In this document: in pieces, positions 21,556-22,264 of the stretch
Layout of the letters: every line of letters begins with the position of its first letter
Numbering within the stretch: position 1 is the first letter of the stretch
Source of the DNA: Thermoplasmata archaeon
GTDB lineage: Archaea > Thermoplasmatota > Thermoplasmata > Thermoplasmatales > Thermoplasmataceae
Reading direction: 5' to 3'
Length of the DNA: 22,264 nt
NCBI GenBank assembly: GCA_021826795.1
Contig: JAKAYM010000014.1
Coordinates: forward strand, 1 to 22,264
Notes under the pieces: model-generated
Databases searched by the model: none
Told to the model about the DNA's origin: nothing
The model's input: only the letters and a program-made list of their open reading frames with translations
Made by a program: the position numbers and the translations under genes

Positions 21556-22264
21556 TCACGATAAAAGAAGAATATCGTTAACGACCTGTGCTGCTGTTTC
21601 CAGTGGACCATCATGCTTTTCGAAAACAGTCAGGTCATCGTTATTATCTGTCTTTTCGAGATATCCCATGGACAGTGAATCCATAGAAGCTACGGGATCC
21701 CCCTGTTTTATGGAAAATATTTTTGATTCTACAGTGGGTTCTGTACCACCGGCGATATGTGAAAGTACACGGTAAACTTCGCCGGAATTCTTCATATAAT
21801 TAATATCCTTAATATCATCTATGCCCTCGTATGTAACATCTTTCAGGGTATAATTCTTTCCGAGAAGTGCGTTGGCAATTATAACTGTCTTTCTTGCACC
21901 GTCCAGGCCATTTGTATCGTCACGGTAATCTGTTTCAGCGATACCCATATGCTGCGCTGTTTTTACAGCCTCCTGAAAATCAACTCCAGCGATCATTTGA
22001 TTCAACACGAAATTTATAGTGGAACTTACCTGACCTCTGAATTCCAAAAGTTTTGATGATCTCAATGAATACTTATTGAGGTTGAAAAGTGGAACACCGC
22101 CTCCAACAGAAGATTCATATAATATTTTTCTCTTGTATTTAACAGATGATTCCATGATTTCCTTCCAGTGGAGTGCCAGCGGTGCTTTATTTGAAGTTAC
22201 TATGTGCTTGCCCGCCTCAAATGAATTTTTATACATCTTCATTCCTGCTACTCCATCTTTGGTT
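21556..22264 (-). CDS. Homoserine dehydrogenase, C-terminal part (5' end outside window)
   Basis: The frame stays open past the ATG at 22242 to the window edge, reading TKDGVAGMKMY, so the true start lies outside and 236 residues are visible. Family motifs in order: AGKHIVTSNKAPLA (with the conserved NK), YESSVGGGVPLF (substrate pocket, usually EASVGGGIP), RGQVSSTINFVLNQM (normally G-x-x-N-G-T-x-N-Y-I-L) and AETDYRDDTNGLDGARKTVIIANALLG with the catalytic Asp and Lys of D-x-A-R-K type. The N-terminal NAD(P)-binding domain is missing from the window. No ACT domain follows the catalytic region. It reduces aspartate semialdehyde to homoserine for threonine and methionine synthesis. The NGT of the family is VSS here, a noticeable departure in a usually tight motif. 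Confidence 0.88.
   Translation of the reverse strand, partial: TKDGVAGMKMYKNSFEAGKHIVTSNKAPLALHWKEIMESSVKYKRKILYESSVGGGVPLFNLNKYSLRSSKLLEFRGQVSSTINFVLNQMIAGVDFQEAVKTAQHMGIAETDYRDDTNGLDGARKTVIIANALLGKNYTLKDVTYEGIDDIKDINYMKNSGEVYRVLSHIAGGTEPTVESKIFSIKQGDPVASMDSLSMGYLEKTDNNDDLTVFEKHDGPLETAAQVVNDILLLS

Noticed and set aside
1..22264. Mobile elements, CRISPR arrays, integrase or attachment sites at the tRNA
   Set aside because: No transposase, direct repeat array, integrase or duplicated tRNA 3' end was seen anywhere in the window.

Overview
The window looks like a chromosomal segment of an acidophilic archaeon of the order Thermoplasmatales, most likely close to Ferroplasma or Acidiplasma (inference). 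The grounds are AT-rich DNA, TATA boxes about 21-28 nt upstream of start codons with no Shine-Dalgarno (leaderless transcripts), archaeal prefoldin alpha and FtsY, a tricorn-type M1 aminopeptidase, an archaeal tRNA-Pro without encoded CCA, and a Rieske/cytochrome b operon beside tatA-tatC. I see no mobile element, CRISPR array, integrase or rRNA. It reads as dense core genome.

Layout. 1-480 (-): N-terminal part of an APC amino-acid permease, divergent from a PLP gamma-lyase/synthase (580-1755). 1949-3256: MFS transporter, meeting a glycerophosphodiester phosphodiesterase (-) tail to tail. 4098-6485: large zinc aminopeptidase. 6542-6614 (-): tRNA-Pro(CGG). 6646-7251 (-): PaiB-like FMN split-barrel protein. 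7367-9939: pgk-pfdA-ftsY operon, whose end overlaps an XRE-type regulator (-). 10683-11150 (-): four-helix membrane protein, divergent from a class I/II aminotransferase (start moved to 11265). 12203-12655 (-): PEBP-family protein.

12723-15461 (-) is a copper-response cluster. It runs from a regulator with an HTH and a C-terminal TRASH-like zinc/copper finger, through a 44-residue YHS-domain protein, to a CPC-type Cu+ P-type ATPase that carries its own N-terminal YHS domain in place of an HMA domain. Divergent from the regulator is an unrecognised 107-residue protein with a compact Cys/Met cluster. A GGCA-N3-TGCC inverted repeat sits just upstream of the TATA box of the YHS-copA operon and is a good candidate operator.

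15872-17027 (-) encodes TatC and TatA. From the same intergenic region the opposite strand starts a Rieske - cytochrome b - three small membrane protein operon (17136-20169). The Rieske protein has a Tat-like signal with K-R in place of R-R, so exporter and likely substrate are side by side. The three small membrane proteins are probable lineage-specific subunits of an archaeal bc-type quinol oxidising complex. They are the best candidates here for something poorly described.

20266-22264: ProC (-), a four-helix membrane protein (+), and a 5'-truncated homoserine dehydrogenase (-) running off the window edge. Together with the gamma-family PLP enzyme and the permease this gives an amino-acid metabolism flavour to both ends. 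No stretch longer than 300 bases lacks a gene; the longest gap (1756-1948) holds only a T-rich end and AT-rich promoter candidates.
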